Below are positions 11,101 through 23,097 of a stretch of DNA of 64,000 nucleotides, piece by piece (position 1 is the first letter of the stretch; every line of letters begins with the position of its first letter). A program made the translations under genes and the position numbers. Origin of the DNA: Lichina pygmaea (Eukaryota; Ascomycota; Lichinomycetes; Lichinales; Lichinaceae); contig OY730169.1 of assembly GCA_963422465.1 (NCBI GenBank), positions 1,054,001 through 1,118,000 of the forward strand. The letters run 5' to 3'. Below the pieces are notes generated by a model, which ran no database searches, was not told where the DNA came from, and was given only the letters and a program-made list of their open reading frames with translations.

Positions 11101-13105
11101 GTGAGGTTCCACTGAGGACTTCTTCTCTTATCTGTCCACACTTTCTGTGGCTGGTAACAGGTCCGAGCTATGTTGTTAGTGCAGTTCCTAAATGTGAGTA
11201 CTCCTATCCTCCAGTTAACAACTGGGTTGTGCTTTTTTAGCCAAGGTATCCCCAAATAGATATCCTGAGTGGCCAACTCAACAATATCAAGGTGGATCTG
11301 TTCAGTATAGTGTCCGGTAACTATTTCCATTGGCTGCATCTCATAGCAGACTAGCTCTGTCTGTCCATTTGCTATCGTGAGCTGGTAGGGCTACTGCTTG
11401 TGTTTCTTTCCAGTGCTGAGGGTGTTGTAGAGTTGTCTTGAAATGTAGTTTCCGCTGGCTCCAGAGTCAACAAGTGTGTATGTCTGTACTGGCGTGTTGG
11501 CGTGTAGTGACACAGGTAATCGCAGTTGCTTTGTGTTGCTAGGGGTCATGTGGTTGAGCTCCCGATGTCACCCCTTAACAAGAAAGTTCAGTCTTTTCCT
11601 GATTGAAGTGTTTTTCCACTGACTGGGCAATAGGTCCAGCTATTCCCATCAGTCCTGAGGAATCTGTTCATGAATTTGTCTTGCTGATGCTTGTCACATC
11701 CGGGTTTGAGGTAGTACTGCCAATTGTTAACGTAGCAGTTGTTGTTATTGCCTTGCTGTAGGAACATGAGGTGTTTGTGCTAATCATGTGTGTGCCCGGG
11801 GAATGTGGTGTGTTTGTGTTTGTCCCAAAGGTGGATCTCACACACATCCTTCTTGCAATTGACTCAATGCTTGTGGCAGGTGGCGTGGTAGGGTGAATGT
11901 CCTCTGTACCTTTGCAGTTGTTTGTGGTAGGTGCAGTAATGTTTCGTGCAGAACCTCCACTACAGTTCACCATGCTGTAAGTTTCATGGGTCTATGCTGT
12001 AAGCATAGCTTCCTTGTGGTATTTCTTCTTTGATAGATGTGGGTTTGTCTCAGTCCCTATCAGAGGTGGTTAAGGGCTCCTGTCCCTTGTCCTGACCTGT
12101 CTGTTCTGGTAGGTCCTTGCCTCCTGATGTTGCCAGTTGGTGAGCTGCTTCGAGTGTTTGATCGTAATCATCCTATTATTTGAGGGATAGCTGGGCCTCT
12201 CCTGGTGGATCCTCTGGCTTGATGATGTTCCAGTCTCTGTCAAGTGTATTAAGTTACTGTCAGTGCACCTTGTTCTTTGAACAACAGTCTTTCGCCATGT
12301 GGCCTAGCTTGCCACAGGCATAGCACTTCAGTACTTTCCTTTTTTTGTTGTTCCTTCCCTTCGTGAACCTTCCCCTGTGGTAGACTGCATCCAGTTCCAT
12401 GAGTGCATAGCTATATGGATCATATGGCAGTGCCTTGTTAGGCGGCTTGTAGTGGTTGCTCACATGCCATGCGGAGTGGCTGTATCCTCCATCGTAGTGC
12501 TTCTCTATCGCTCACTTGAATAACTTGTTGTCAATGTTGATTGCTTGTGCGATAAGCTCATCCAGTGTGTTGACTGCTTGTCTGTCAAAGGTGATCTTGT
12601 TCTTCATGTTTTCCTTGAGTCTATGTCAGTACATGACTATCAGGGCATCATCATCCCAGTCAGTCAGTACTGAGTATTGTTTGAACTGTGTGGTGTACTC
12701 TGTGGCTGAGCGTTGTTGCTTGATGTGCTGGATTATTCGTATAGCCACTTTGTCTTTGTTAGATAGTCCAAGGATTCTTTTGATCTTATCCTTGAATCAT
12801 GTCTATTTCGTCATCTATTCTGATGTGCTGTCGTGATCTCCATTTCCTGAGAGGTGTTTGTTAACGTAAGGCTTAATCTATCAGTGGGTATTGCCTCTCA
12901 TGTAAGTGGTTGCAAAGAGTGGCCACTTTTCTTTAGGCAGTCTTGTTTCTGGTTGGAATTGAAAGTAGACTTGAAGTTGTATGAGCCAGTCGTCGACCTT
13001 GTTCCTTTCGCCGTAGAACAGGTCTGGCTTGGCAACGCTAATCTTTCTATCTGGGAAGTTGGGGTTGGTTACTCCTGAGGTACTCATCCTTGAGGGTCTT
13101 CAAAG

Positions 13106-13752
13106 TGTTGCAGTCCGTACCGTGCTGTCCTAACCGAGTATAGGATTAAGGGTAAGATGCGGAAGGCGGGTTGGTTCTCACAGGAGAGGAGTGTCAAGGA
13201 GTGCGAAGGGGTTTAGTGGAACGTGGTGGTGGTGACACCTGATTGATAACTTCATACAAAAGGATTGTATTGAAGTAGATCTAGTTGTCTGGATCACAAC
13301 ATGAGTTGAAGACGATCGTTCTATAAAGGAACTATCACCGGACTATATAGTGCTGGCCTGTCGAGACGATCAAGATTGTTTTGACAGTCTCGACGTCGAG
13401 ACAGGTGAGATTGTCTTGACGTGCCATGCACGCTGTGTCAAGACGGGTGAGATTGTCTCGACAGTCCCACCATATTATGCACCCTGCGTCAAGACCGGTG
13501 AGATTGTCTCGACATGTCATGCACGCTGTGTCGAGATAGGTGAGATTGTCTCGATGTTTCCTGCACCCTGCATCGAGACTGGTGAGATTGTCTCGATGCT
13601 TCATGTATGCTTCGTCGAGCCACCCGTGTTTGTCTCGACAGTCACGTGACTCTTTGTCGGTTTGGTCACTTGACTTTTCCATGGTGTCCTCTTGCCTGGC
13701 CCGTGGCCTGTCTGCTTATAAATGAGTGGCTCCCATCCCAGGGATCGTAACA
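13106..13752 (-). repeat. 5' LTR of Gypsy G1 copy b
   Basis: A 647-bp LTR (plus strand TGTTGCAGTC...CGTAACA). It is richer in CG dinucleotides (many TCGAGAC words) than the other G1 LTRs, so it seems least changed by C-to-T decay. The right-hand copy of the TAAGA target duplication follows at 13,753. Confidence 0.9.
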
Positions 13753-13900
13753 TAAGACTAGGGGAATATCTAAAAGAATATGTAGTGTCTGAAGAAAATA
13801 GAAATCACAGAGATGGTAGGCTTTCTGACAAGAGTTTGTGTGCTAAGTAGGAAGGTATATACAACAAGTCAAGAAAGACTGACTGCTATGAGAATTGGGC
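13753..13900 (-). mobile_element. LINE 3' end fragment, right part
   Basis: Begins with TAAGA, the duplicated target. Its first 50 or so bases (AAGACTAGGGGAATATC and on) resemble LINE 2 at about 48,725-48,775, directly continuing the fragment that stops at 6,042. The right limit is uncertain because similarity fades by about 13,900. Confidence 0.5.
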
Positions 13901-14208
13901 TGTGATGCTACTTCTGTACTCTGTACGTACGGTGAGTACAGTGACAAGTCAAGGCAGCAAGCAAGTGTGAGTGATTCTATCAGAGAGCTGAATGAATTCT
14001 TGGGGACAGATCTTGAATAGGCTGAGGAATGGTATTTGTAATTAGTCGCCGTGATCGTACTGTACGCCCAAAGGACGACGGTCGAGACATATACTCTTCA
14101 CTGATGCTCTGATGGCTGGATTCGTAGGATGATATGTACAGTACGTACGGAGTAGTCCACTGGAAGGAAATAATGACAGCTTCCTTCTATTCCCCTCCCC
14201 TCTCCTCG
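13901..14208. other. Transition from repeat DNA to host genes
   Basis: No gene seen. It contains GTAC-rich palindromic words (GTACGTACGG near 13,922 and GTACAGTACGTACGG near 14,138) and probably the 3' UTR of the VPS28 gene. Confidence 0.4.
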
Positions 14209-15116
14209 TCACCTCAACGTCGACTTGAATCCGTAGTACGCCTGCTCCATGTCAAAAGCCAACTCGCGCGCCTGGGCCTCGCTGATCTCCTCGTTCGCCT
14301 TCATCTGGTTGAGCACGATGAGCCACTGCACGATCTTGCCTCGGCCCTCAAAGTCGCCGTCGGTGACCTTGTTGACGGACGTGATCACGTCCGAGAGCAG
14401 CGGGTGCAGGCTGTCCTTGGCGTACATGTTGATCTTGAGCGCGTCCAGGAAGGTGATGAAGTTCTCCGTCGCGTCCGATATGGCGCTGCCGGCCGCCTGC
14501 ACGCCCGACGCGCCATGGCTCGCTTGCGATGGCTGCTCTACCGTCGCCGGCAGGCCGATCCGCAGTCGCTCCGTTCCCCGCGGACATTCCATCTGACCCG
14601 GCTTAGAATCAGTCTGCTGTGTGCCACATCGATGTGGTATGCGAGCTCTTTTCGCACTGAGGGACAAGTCTAGGTAGGGGCCGTGATCCGAAAACGCACA
14701 TCCCATCGGCGCTTGAAGCTCTCAAGATCCTTAAACTCCCTGGACACCGTCTCGTCGCTGAGGATGGTCCTGTATTGCTTGAGCAGCCGATTGCACGCCT
14801 CGGTGTACTCGGCCTCGGTGATCGAGTCCTTGATGTAGGCCTTCTCGATGCCGTCTAGCGTCACGATGACGCTGTAGATCTCTGCCAGCGAGTCCCACAG
14901 ATCTCTCTCCGCATTGGTCGTCGTGAGCTTGACCTCCTAGTGCCAGCCCACCTTCAGCCGCCGGCTCAAGCGTCGTGTACCGCCCCATAAAGTATCACGG
15001 CGGTCGCAGCTGGGACATACTTCATCGAGACTGATGTTCGCTGGCACGACGGGGTTTGGGACATAGCTGTACGGCGTGGGTGCGTACGGGAGTTCTTTCC
15101 TCGCTGCTCTGTACAT
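14209..15116 (-). CDS. VPS28: VPS28, ESCRT-I subunit
   Basis: A 238-residue protein from three exons: 15,116-15,021, 14,936-14,700 and 14,592-14,209 (introns of 84 and 107 bp, GTATGT...TAG and GTGCGT...CAG). VPS28 is a core subunit of ESCRT-I, which sorts ubiquitinated membrane cargo into multivesicular bodies on endosomes. The N-terminal core domain is recognisable by SLDEEVKL, NAERDLWDSLAEIYSVI and KAYIKDSITEAEYTE; after a linker, the C-terminal four-helix domain ends with EGRGKIVQWL and FDMEQAYYGF. The length fits the family (yeast about 242). The start MYRAARKELPYAPTPYSYVP is the first ATG in frame with the conserved part. It is divergent from NOC2, with 181 bp between the two start codons. 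Identification is firm. Confidence 0.93.
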
Positions 15117-15297
15117 GTTGTCATGACTGAGAGTCTTCGCGCCAGCATGGTCCGAACTCTGCTGGTGGTATCATCACTTGTGATCATCGATAGGGATTTG
15201 CCGCCGCGCGACGAAAAGTATCGAGTTCTCAGGGCATCATTAGATTTCGCCCACTGAAGTGTGCGGCAGACTCATACAGTGATCCTCGACTACGGAA
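15117..15297. promoter_or_regulatory. Shared divergent promoter, VPS28/NOC2
   Basis: Only 181 bp separate the two divergent start codons, so both promoters and 5' UTRs must lie or overlap here. I see no clear TATA box. This is inferred from gene order only. Confidence 0.5.
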
Positions 15298-17844
15298 ATG
15301 GGCAAGGCAAGGAAGTCGACGAGGAAGTTCGAGAAGAATCGCCTGAAAGATGTCCTGGATCACCGCAAGGACGTAGCCAAGATCAAGCAACGACAGCAGG
15401 TCAAGGAGAAGAAAAAGGCCAGAAGAGTCAAGGACCAAGCCAACGAGGGAGAGGGCGACGCGGGACCCGCCAAGCGCGATGTCGCCGCCAACGGGACCCA
15501 CCTACATGGTGCTGTTGATGTTGATGAATTCTTCCAAGATGCGATCGAGATACCGGAAATGCCCCGCAAGAAAAAGTTCAAGAAGCAGAACGGCGACTCC
15601 GGTACGGTAAAGCCGGCTCGGAAGAGGAAGAGGGGTGGAGACGACGATGAGCAGCCGCCAACGGATACCGAATCCAGTGCGTCAGAGGATGGCGGCGTGC
15701 CGCTGAGCGCTGCTGGATCCGAATCAGGCTCTGGAGAAGACGATATCGAGGCCCACAAAAAAGAACTCGAGGCATTGGCTGAAAAGGACCCAGAGTTCTA
15801 CAAGTTTCTGAAAGACAATGATGCAGAGCTGCTCGACGGCAGGGCTGGACAGCGCATTGTCAACGCCGATGATATAAGTGCATCTGAAGAGGAATCGCCT
15901 GTCAGATCGAAGAAGCAGAAGAAATTAAAGGAAACTGTGCGGGATGATGCACCCGAAGAAGATCTATCCGACGAGGACGACGACGATGTAGCTATTGTCG
16001 TGTCAAGACCGATACTCAAGAAGTGGAAGAATGCGATGGCCGAGCTGCATTCGCTGCGGGCGATGCGCGAGGTCATGACAGCTTTCAGAGCCGCTGCCCA
16101 TATCAATGACGCCGATGAGAAGTCCTACAAGTACACGATACCAGATGCTGACGGTGAGCCTTCACAATTTGGTTTTGTAGGACCTGTTGTATGCTCACCA
16201 GATGCACAGTCTACCATGAGCTTCTCGTGCTCGCGCTCCAGAAAGTCCCCGAAGTATTGAAGCATCACCTCCCGGTCAAAGAGACGGCATCCGGAAAGAT
16301 GTATGCACCCACAACCCTTGTATTGAAGGACCCCGCTTCTGACCTGACATAGTCGCCTGCATACCGAATCCAAAAGATTCGGGACTCTGGCTCCGGCATT
16401 GAAGTCTCATGCCGCTGCGTTGCATCATCTTCTGACGACGCTCTCAGACGCGGCCACACTGAAGCTCACTCTAACCTCGACCGAGCCGCTGCTACCGTAC
16501 TTTCTGTCCTTCAAAAAACTGCTCCGTGGCCTGGTGAGAACGATTGTGGCAATATGGTCCGATCCAGCCAGTACCGAAGCTACTCGCATCACCGCCTTCC
16601 TCGTTCTCCGGCGTTTGGTCGTCATCGGCGACGCGGGTCTACGCGAAACATGCTTGAAGACCGCGTACCAGGGGCTTGTCAAGGGCAGCAGGAACACAAC
16701 GGTACACACCTTACAGGGTGTCAATCTCATGAAGAACTCCGCTGCGGAGCTGTGGGCTCTAGACACCAACGTCGGCTACACCACCGGTTTCACCTTCATC
16801 CGGCAGCTAGCCATTCACCTGAGGGGTTGCATTACCAATCCCACAAAGGTATGGGCCGCCCACACTTGTTCGGCCCGGTTAGCTGCTCACAGGCGTTGCT
16901 AGGATTCCTACAAGACGGTCTACAACTGGCAATTTGTTCATTCGCTTGACTTCTGGTCTCGGGTCCTCACCTTGGACTGCGCTGCGTCGAAGAAAGCCGA
17001 GAGAGGAAAGGAATCTGCGCTCGAGCCGCTGATCTATCCGACCGTCCAAGTCACCCTGGGTGTCATGCGGCTCATCCCAACGTCCCAGTACTTCCCGCTC
17101 CGCTTCCACCTGACACGCTCTTTGCTTCGTTTAGCCGGGAGTACGGGAACCTATATTCCTCTCGCGCCGGTGTTGCTGGAAGTGCTTGCGTCGGCCGAGA
17201 TGCGCAAGGCACCGAAGCCCAGCACCCTAAAGAGTCTAGATTTCGCGTCTGTGATTCGAGCTCCAACCTCGTATCTGAAGACGCGCGTCTACCAGGATGG
17301 AGCCGGCGAACAAGTCGTCGAGCTATTGTCCGAGTTCTTTGTGCATTGGACCAAGAGCATCGCTTTCGTCGAGCTGGCGTTGCCCGTGACCGTCATGCTC
17401 AAGCGCTGGCTCAAGGACGTGTCACACAGGGGCCAAGGCAACAAGAACACAAAGCTCAACTCAGCCGTCGTGCTGCTCGTGCAGAAGCTCGAGGCGAACG
17501 GTCGCTGGATCCAAGAACACCGAGCCAAGGTAGACTTTGCACCTGACGATCGAGCCGGCGTCGAGGCTTTTCTCAAAGACGTCGACTGGACCGCCAGCCC
17601 GCTTGGCATTTTCGTCTTCGGCCAGCGGAAGCAGAGAGAACAGCAGGCCAAGCTCGTCGAGCGCGCACGACGGGAGGAGGAGAGAAGGCGGAAGAAGGAC
17701 AAGGAGGCCGACGAGTTGATGAAGGACATTGGAGAGGATGTTCTGCAGGACGAGCAAGAAGATGACGAAGATGAGATGGACGTAGATGAAGTAGCAGGGG
17801 AGGAGGACCACGGCGTCCCTGAAGACGATGAGGACGACGAGTAG
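15298..17844 (+). CDS. NOC2: NOC2, nucleolar complex protein 2
   Basis: A 794-residue protein from four exons: 15,298-16,153, 16,210-16,300, 16,353-16,848 and 16,903-17,844 (introns of 56, 52 and 54 bp). Noc2 joins Noc1 or Noc3 in nucleolar and nucleoplasmic complexes that carry pre-60S ribosomal particles through maturation and export. The N-terminus is lysine/arginine-rich (MGKARKSTRKFEKNRLK), followed by acidic stretches. The conserved Noc2 region runs from about residue 280 to 640 and shows LALQKVPEVLKHHLPVKE, LKSHAAALHHLL, LVKGSRNTTVHTLQGVNLMK, YNWQFVHSLDFWSRVL and PTVQVTLGVMRLIPTSQYFP. The C-terminus is a charged, coiled-coil-like and then acidic tail. Length fits the family. The splice joins restore the conserved sequence exactly. 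Confidence 0.94.
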
Positions 17845-18962
17845 TTCACGAGTTGATCTGTAGGACTCCAACCTCTGATTCAGCTACGCCTCATCACCAA
17901 AAACACTTGACCTCCCGCACTGAGACGGACTGTTATGTACTGTATATGACCTCGCATAGGAGGCGTTGCTGTAGCAAAGTTCCTAATCAGAACTCACATC
18001 ATTCATTATAAAGTGTTCCACTCTGCACAAGAAACAGGAGAATATTATCATAGTTACAGTAGAAGAGAGATCTTGGGACGTGGGTCTCAACTCACTGCTA
18101 GACAACAAGAGTCGTCTGCATGGGTCAGTTCATCAGTCAACCTGGTTGCGAAAAGAATATGCAAGGAAGATTGTGCAAGAGTAACTCATGGAATCTGACG
18201 TGTGGTATCTTGCCGGTACAGGCTTGCTTGATGACTGTCGATAGTGTTGTCTGGATCTGTCACATGTTTTGTCAAACATGAATCTATTAGGTGGCTTCCA
18301 TAACTGGCTTTCTTAAAGATGCTGTTCTTGTCTTTGGTCTTTTCAGTCGGTGATTATCATGAGATCCTCTTTTGCCCCCCCCCCCCCCCCCCCCCGGTCC
18401 CTCTCCCCACCACCACCACTTGCCTGGTGGTCATGGGCTGTTTTGTTGGTCTCTTGGTTTTGATGGCTTATGAATTGAGGAAAAGACAAGATGAGAGATA
18501 CCAGGGATGAAGAGAAGAGAAGGGAATGAAAGAAAAGAAATGAAAAGAGGAAGACAGAAGAAGGAAAGATGATAGAGAGAGAGAGAAAAAGAGAGGATAT
18601 TAAGAATACTGTTCAGCCTTGAGGATGCTTTTTTTTTTCTTTCGTTGATGTCGTCTTCATCGATTGAAGGATAGTAAAGCCACAGGGACCGGTACGAGAG
18701 TGCTAAGAAATATATAGGGACCCTCTCTTTCCATCGAAGAAGTAGAAGAGAAAACCATCTCGTCCCCGTGAGATGTCCCTCCACGTCCGAAGAGCTCCCC
18801 TCCCCCCTCCCCCCTCCCCCCCCTTTTCTGAAACAAAAAGGAGCTTCTCGTTCAAGAGGGATCGAGTCTTCTTTGGACGAAAAAAAAGAAAAGAAGTATG
18901 GCTGGACAGGATTCGAAAAAGAAGGAAAACCGTGGAACGACAAGGACGACAAAAGATGGAGT
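17845..18962. other. Convergent intergenic region with low-complexity tracts
   Basis: Lies between the 3' ends of NOC2 (+) and TFIIA (-). No gene seen. It contains a poly-C run of about 20 (18,376-18,396), a purine-rich GA tract (about 18,475-18,600), a T-run (18,631-18,640) and C-rich patches near 18,800-18,830. It probably holds both 3' UTRs. Confidence 0.5.
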
Positions 18963-20288
18963 TCACCATTCGAACTCCCCAGTTCCCTTCTGAAAGACGT
19001 ACTCCCTGCCACCGACGGTCAGGACACCGTCCTTGAGTATGCACTTCCATTTGTTCTTGGTGCGCTGCACCTTGTCGTACATGCAAAGCATGATCGGCGT
19101 GTTCGTGTCCTCGTCGTCATCATTATTGTTGAGCCCGTCGTCCGGGTCGTCGAGGTCGGAGTTGATGGCATCTTCGTCTTCTTCGGCCATGTCAGTCGCT
19201 TCCCGCTGGATACGCGTGTCCGCATCGTTACCGCCGTCAAGTTGTGATATACTGCCGGCGGAAGTTGCGGCGCGCGACGATGAGGGTAACGGCGCGGCGG
19301 ACGGGATCGGTGTAGCTGACAGGGCGCGTTGCGGCTCGTCGTTGGCCGCGTCTGGTCGACGCCTCTGACGTGGGGCCTTCGGTCGATGTTGGCGGAGCGG
19401 AAGGAGCAGTCCACCGGCCTCCATCGTCTGGCCTGCCTCTTCGACCTGTCGTCTGATCATGCCGTCCGCCCTCCGACGCTCTCGCCCGTCGACATCACCG
19501 GGAACGTGGCTCCTCGCGAGCACAGCGACCCAATCGTCATTCGCGTCTGACACCGAATCACCAGCGCCATCAGCCTGCGCTGCGCTGACGGTGTTGCGCG
19601 GAGGAGGGGACTTTTGCGCCGCGAGATCAACTGGGCCAGTGTTCGGTTCCTGCTTGACCACGGTCGACTGCATGGCGTTGATGGACTTATTGGCGAGGCT
19701 ACCGTACTTGGTCTGGAGAAGGGCCGCGGCTCGCTGGGCGGCCTGCGTATTGCCGTTCGCCGCACGGTTGGCTGCGGCTTGGTTCTGCGCCGTGGCTGCA
19801 GGTATATCTGACACCGGTGATTTTGGCTCGGTGTCGGGCTCGGCTTTGATTTTCACTCCATCTATGGTGGAAGACTCGGTGGGCGACGGCAAAGGCGCAT
19901 TCGCCTGCGCCTGAGGTCGCATGTGTGCACCATTCGAAGCAGCGTTGGCTGTATTGGCCGCCTGGCTCGCTGCTGCGGTTTGGGACGGCCCCGCTTTTGA
20001 GTCCCATGGGAAGTCGGCTACCATGAAGGATGACAGCTTCTTCTGCCATATATCCCTGAGATCCTCCAGCGTCGTCCGTGGTACCCCGCTTTCCTCAAAG
20101 TCGACCTGAGAGTTTTCAATGATATCGTTGATGATACGATCGTAGATAGGTCCCTATACGTAGCCATCATACATCAGCAGTGTGCGCTTCACGCTTTGCG
20201 CCGTCGGTGGATTCGATTGACGGAGAGAAAGCCTTGCTCAGAGACGAATCAACGGCACGATATCACTCACCACGGCCTGATTCGACAT
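18963..20288 (-). CDS. TOA1: TFIIA large subunit (alpha/beta), TOA1
   Basis: A 402-residue protein from two exons: a tiny first exon 20,288-20,271 (MSNQAV) and 20,153-18,963, with a 117-bp intron (GTGAGT...TAG). TFIIA stabilises TBP on the TATA box in RNA polymerase II initiation. The N-terminal helical domain is shown by PIYDRIINDIIENSQVDFEE and LEDLRDIWQKKL. A long Ala/Gln/Pro-rich linker follows, then an acidic block (EEDEDAINSDLDDPDD), then the C-terminal beta-barrel with CMYDKVQRTKNKWKCILKDG and YVFQKGTGEFEW at the stop. This two-ended layout with a variable middle is typical of the family. The minimal first exon is supported by the family's MSN start. Codirectional with CDC20 and convergent with NOC2. 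Confidence 0.93.
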
Positions 20289-21148
20289 TATGACTTTTGG
20301 CGTTGATTTTGCGTGTCACCGAATCTTCAGGGTGATATCGGCCTGAGGGTGCTTCGGATGAGCTGATGAGAACAGCCCCAGTTCAGTACCGGATGATGTG
20401 GTGGTGAACAGTTTTGGTGATGGGGCGTCGTCCTGATTGAACCCCGCAAATCGGTAGGACAAGAGCGGTATACGACCGGCAAAATCAGGCCACCCCGGCC
20501 TCAATGCGATCGATGATACCACAGTGGAACGAGAGGAAAGTGAAGTCGCAGAATCTCGAGCCTTGATCTTGATCTCACCTCTCAGTCACCGTCGACATGA
20601 GAATTTCAAATGTCGTGTGATGAGATGTAAGAAGGATCGAGTGAGAGGACAAGGCGGAGCGAACATAGAGACAAGCTGACTAAGCACTTATTAAGCTGTG
20701 AACTCATTGTCCGAGTCTACAGTTATTTCTGGCTCAGGACACTGGTTTACCTGCGAGTTGCCAATGTAGCCTAAGCGTGTAGAATATGAGGCCGCAGAGG
20801 CCTCGCACGCAACGTGCTTGGAAGAGATGAGAATCGAGGCTCCGCAAGCCCTTTCTTCTCGTTGTTGAGTTATTGAGTACTGTACATGCGTAAGTTTGTA
20901 CTCCGTACATCGTCATGGCCACCTGCAGTCACCTAATACCAAGTCTTACTGGAAGGAAAATTGATGCCGAACGTGGGCGGAGAAGTAGAATATCAAGTTG
21001 GTTGATCGAAGCCAGACGCCAACGCTCAATGTCAGCCGCTCGAAGGATCCGCCATGCAAACACAAGAGGCTAAAGAGTCACGCCGCCATGCAGGGATGAG
21101 AGAGAGGCCATCAATCATGGACAGACATTCAGCGACCTAATAAGAAAG
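20289..21148. other. Intergenic region between TFIIA and CDC20
   Basis: About 860 bp, with the TFIIA promoter and 5' UTR at its left end and the CDC20 3' UTR at its right end. No gene seen. Short open frames here have no recognisable domain. Confidence 0.5.
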
Positions 21149-23097
21149 TCATCGAATGGTCATGTGCTTGACCAACTGCTCGCCCTTGACGCTGGCGCTC
21201 CCTTCTCTGCCCTGCGAGCCCGACCCGGCCTTCTTCTCGAAGATCTTCCAGAACTTGAGGCTCTCGTCGGCCGCTAGAAAAGGCGGGAGTAGTCAGCATC
21301 ATGTAACCGACGCGTAGTGATGGACCGATTCCCCAAACGGAATTCAGACTCACCTGCTGTGGCTAGGATCTGACCGTCTGGGCTGAGAGAGCTGTGCAGT
21401 ACCCGCGTCTCGTGGGCCGGGATCTCAATGTTCTTGACCAAGGACGGGTAGCTCCAGATGCTGAGCGAGTTGTCCGGAAAGCCGCTCGAGCTGACGATCT
21501 CGCGGTAGTGCGTGCTCCACCGAAGGCTGGTCACCTGCGAGCCCGTGTCGATGCTGTTGGTGCGCGCGCCCGTGGTCGTGTTCCAGAAGTGGATGTGACG
21601 GTCGTAGGAGCCTCCACCGGTAGCGAGGAGGTTGAGCTGCCAGGGACACCAGCTGAGAGCCTTGACGGCGGCGCGATGGTTGGTCTTGCTGAACTTGGGC
21701 GCCGCCAACGAACGGGCATCCCAGATCGAGACGAGGTTGTCATTCCCGCCCGTCGCTAGCTGGGCGCCGTCCGAGCGCCACTCGAGCCCGCAAACCTCGG
21801 ACGTATGCGAGACCAGCTCGGCCACCTTGTGCTGGGCGACCCGAACGTCGTGGTTGAAGACCAGGCCGCTGCGAGCTCCGGTCGACAGGAGGTGCTTGTT
21901 CCAGCCCATCACGCCGACGCGGCTCTCGTGGCCGTGCATGCTCCGCAGCTTGGTGCGTTCCTCCACGTCCCAGATCTGAACCTCGCCGGTACCGAGGCCG
22001 ACGCCGACGTAGGCTCCGTCGCCGCTCCACCTGACGCTCGACACGTACGTGTCGGGGGACGTCTCGAGCAGGCTGTTCACGGTCCCCGTCTCGGCCGACC
22101 AGACATAGACGTTTCGCTCGAGCCCGATGGCGACCTGGTTCCCGGAACTCCAGTCGAGCAGATTGAGGTAGTAGTCGTCGACCAAGCCGGGCGCGTCCAG
22201 GACCCGTTCGGGGGCAGTCAAGACTCGTCGCCGGAACTGAGCCGACGCGTTTGCGGGCTTCAGTGGCCGGTTGTACTGCGAGCGGAGGTCGATGGGCTTG
22301 GACGACTCGGGCGGGGCCGGCTTGAACGCCAAGATGCGTGTGTTGAGCGACACTCCACACGCCGAAGCCAGCGAGGACTGATAGGCCAGCGCATCGGGCG
22401 AGGGCCGAGCATACGAGCCGCCGACGTTCTTGTTGTCGTCATCGTCGTCGAGGCCGAGCCTCTCCAGAGCGGCAGCGGCATCGTCTTCGGCCGCACGTCC
22501 ACCGACTTCGAAGGCGCTTGCAGCGTTGGCCAGAATCGACGACCCGTCGTTGCCCGTGGTCCGTGGCCGTTGCAAGTCCGAGTCGAGCTTTGCCCTTCCG
22601 GGGGTGGCAAGGGCTTCGCTGGCGGTTCGGTTCGGGATGTAACGGTCGGCCGCATTGTGTGCTAGCCGGAGCGTGGTCTTGGCCGTCTTTGTTCGGATGA
22701 CGCCTTCCCTTCGCGACCGTTCCTTTGAGGGCGTCTGGCCGACCGTCGAGCCGGTACCGGTCAAGGTCCACTCAGAGACACCGAGCTCCAGGCGCCGGGG
22801 CGAGTTGGCCGAGCGGACGATGTTGGACTTCGGCGAACTACGGTGGGTCTGTCGCGAGGCCGACTTGGAGAAGTAGGACGACAGATTGGTGGCACAGCCG
22901 ACTTGAGTGCCGGCCCGGCTTGCGACCTGAGATTGCTTTGGCGGGGTGAAAGGCGACGTCTGCCGAGAGACATTGGAGGCGAGGCTAGTTGTCCGCGTCC
23001 GCGGCGAAGGAGTCAGCGGCATGCGGCCGCCGGCGGTCCGGCTCGAGAAGATGCCATGGTGGCTCTTGAGCGGAGTCGACACCGTGGCGGTTGCCAT
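21149..23097 (-). CDS. CDC20: CDC20-type WD40 activator of the anaphase-promoting complex
   Basis: A 622-residue protein from two exons: 23,097-21,354 and 21,273-21,149, with an 80-bp intron (GTGAGT...TAG) close to the 3' end. Cdc20 brings substrates such as securin and mitotic cyclins to the APC/C and is the target of the spindle checkpoint. The disordered N-terminus carries the C-box DRYIP at about residues 151-155. It is followed by RILAFKPAPPE and seven WD40 repeats, with VLDAPGLVDDYYLNLLDWSS, HDVRVAQHKVAEL and GGNDNLVSIWDARS. The protein ends in Ile-Arg (KHMTIR), the IR tail that docks on APC/C. DYYLNLLDWS and HDVRV favour Cdc20 over Cdh1. The start is the first ATG in frame (MATATVSTPL). 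Confidence 0.9.

Larger units (their letters stand above)
7207..13752 (-). mobile_element. Ty3/Gypsy chromovirus family G1, copy b (two LTRs, fossil)
   Basis: The most complete Gypsy element in the window, on the minus strand: 5' LTR 13,106-13,752 and 3' LTR 7,207-7,765. Parts in order: gag from about 13,087 with a CCHC knuckle in 12,260-12,463; retropepsin-like region about 11,340-11,480; reverse transcriptase about 10,720-10,140; RNase H 9,953-9,624; integrase about 9,290-8,930 with a following C-terminal region; chromodomain-like segment about 8,370-8,290; the opposite-strand ORF region; a polypurine tract at 7,766-7,785. All parts are in standard Ty3/Gypsy order, but the coding region is broken many times, mostly by RIP-like transitions, so it is not active. 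The two LTRs differ in length through loss of hairpin modules. With copy d it forms a tandem flanked by one 5-bp duplication. Confidence 0.9.
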
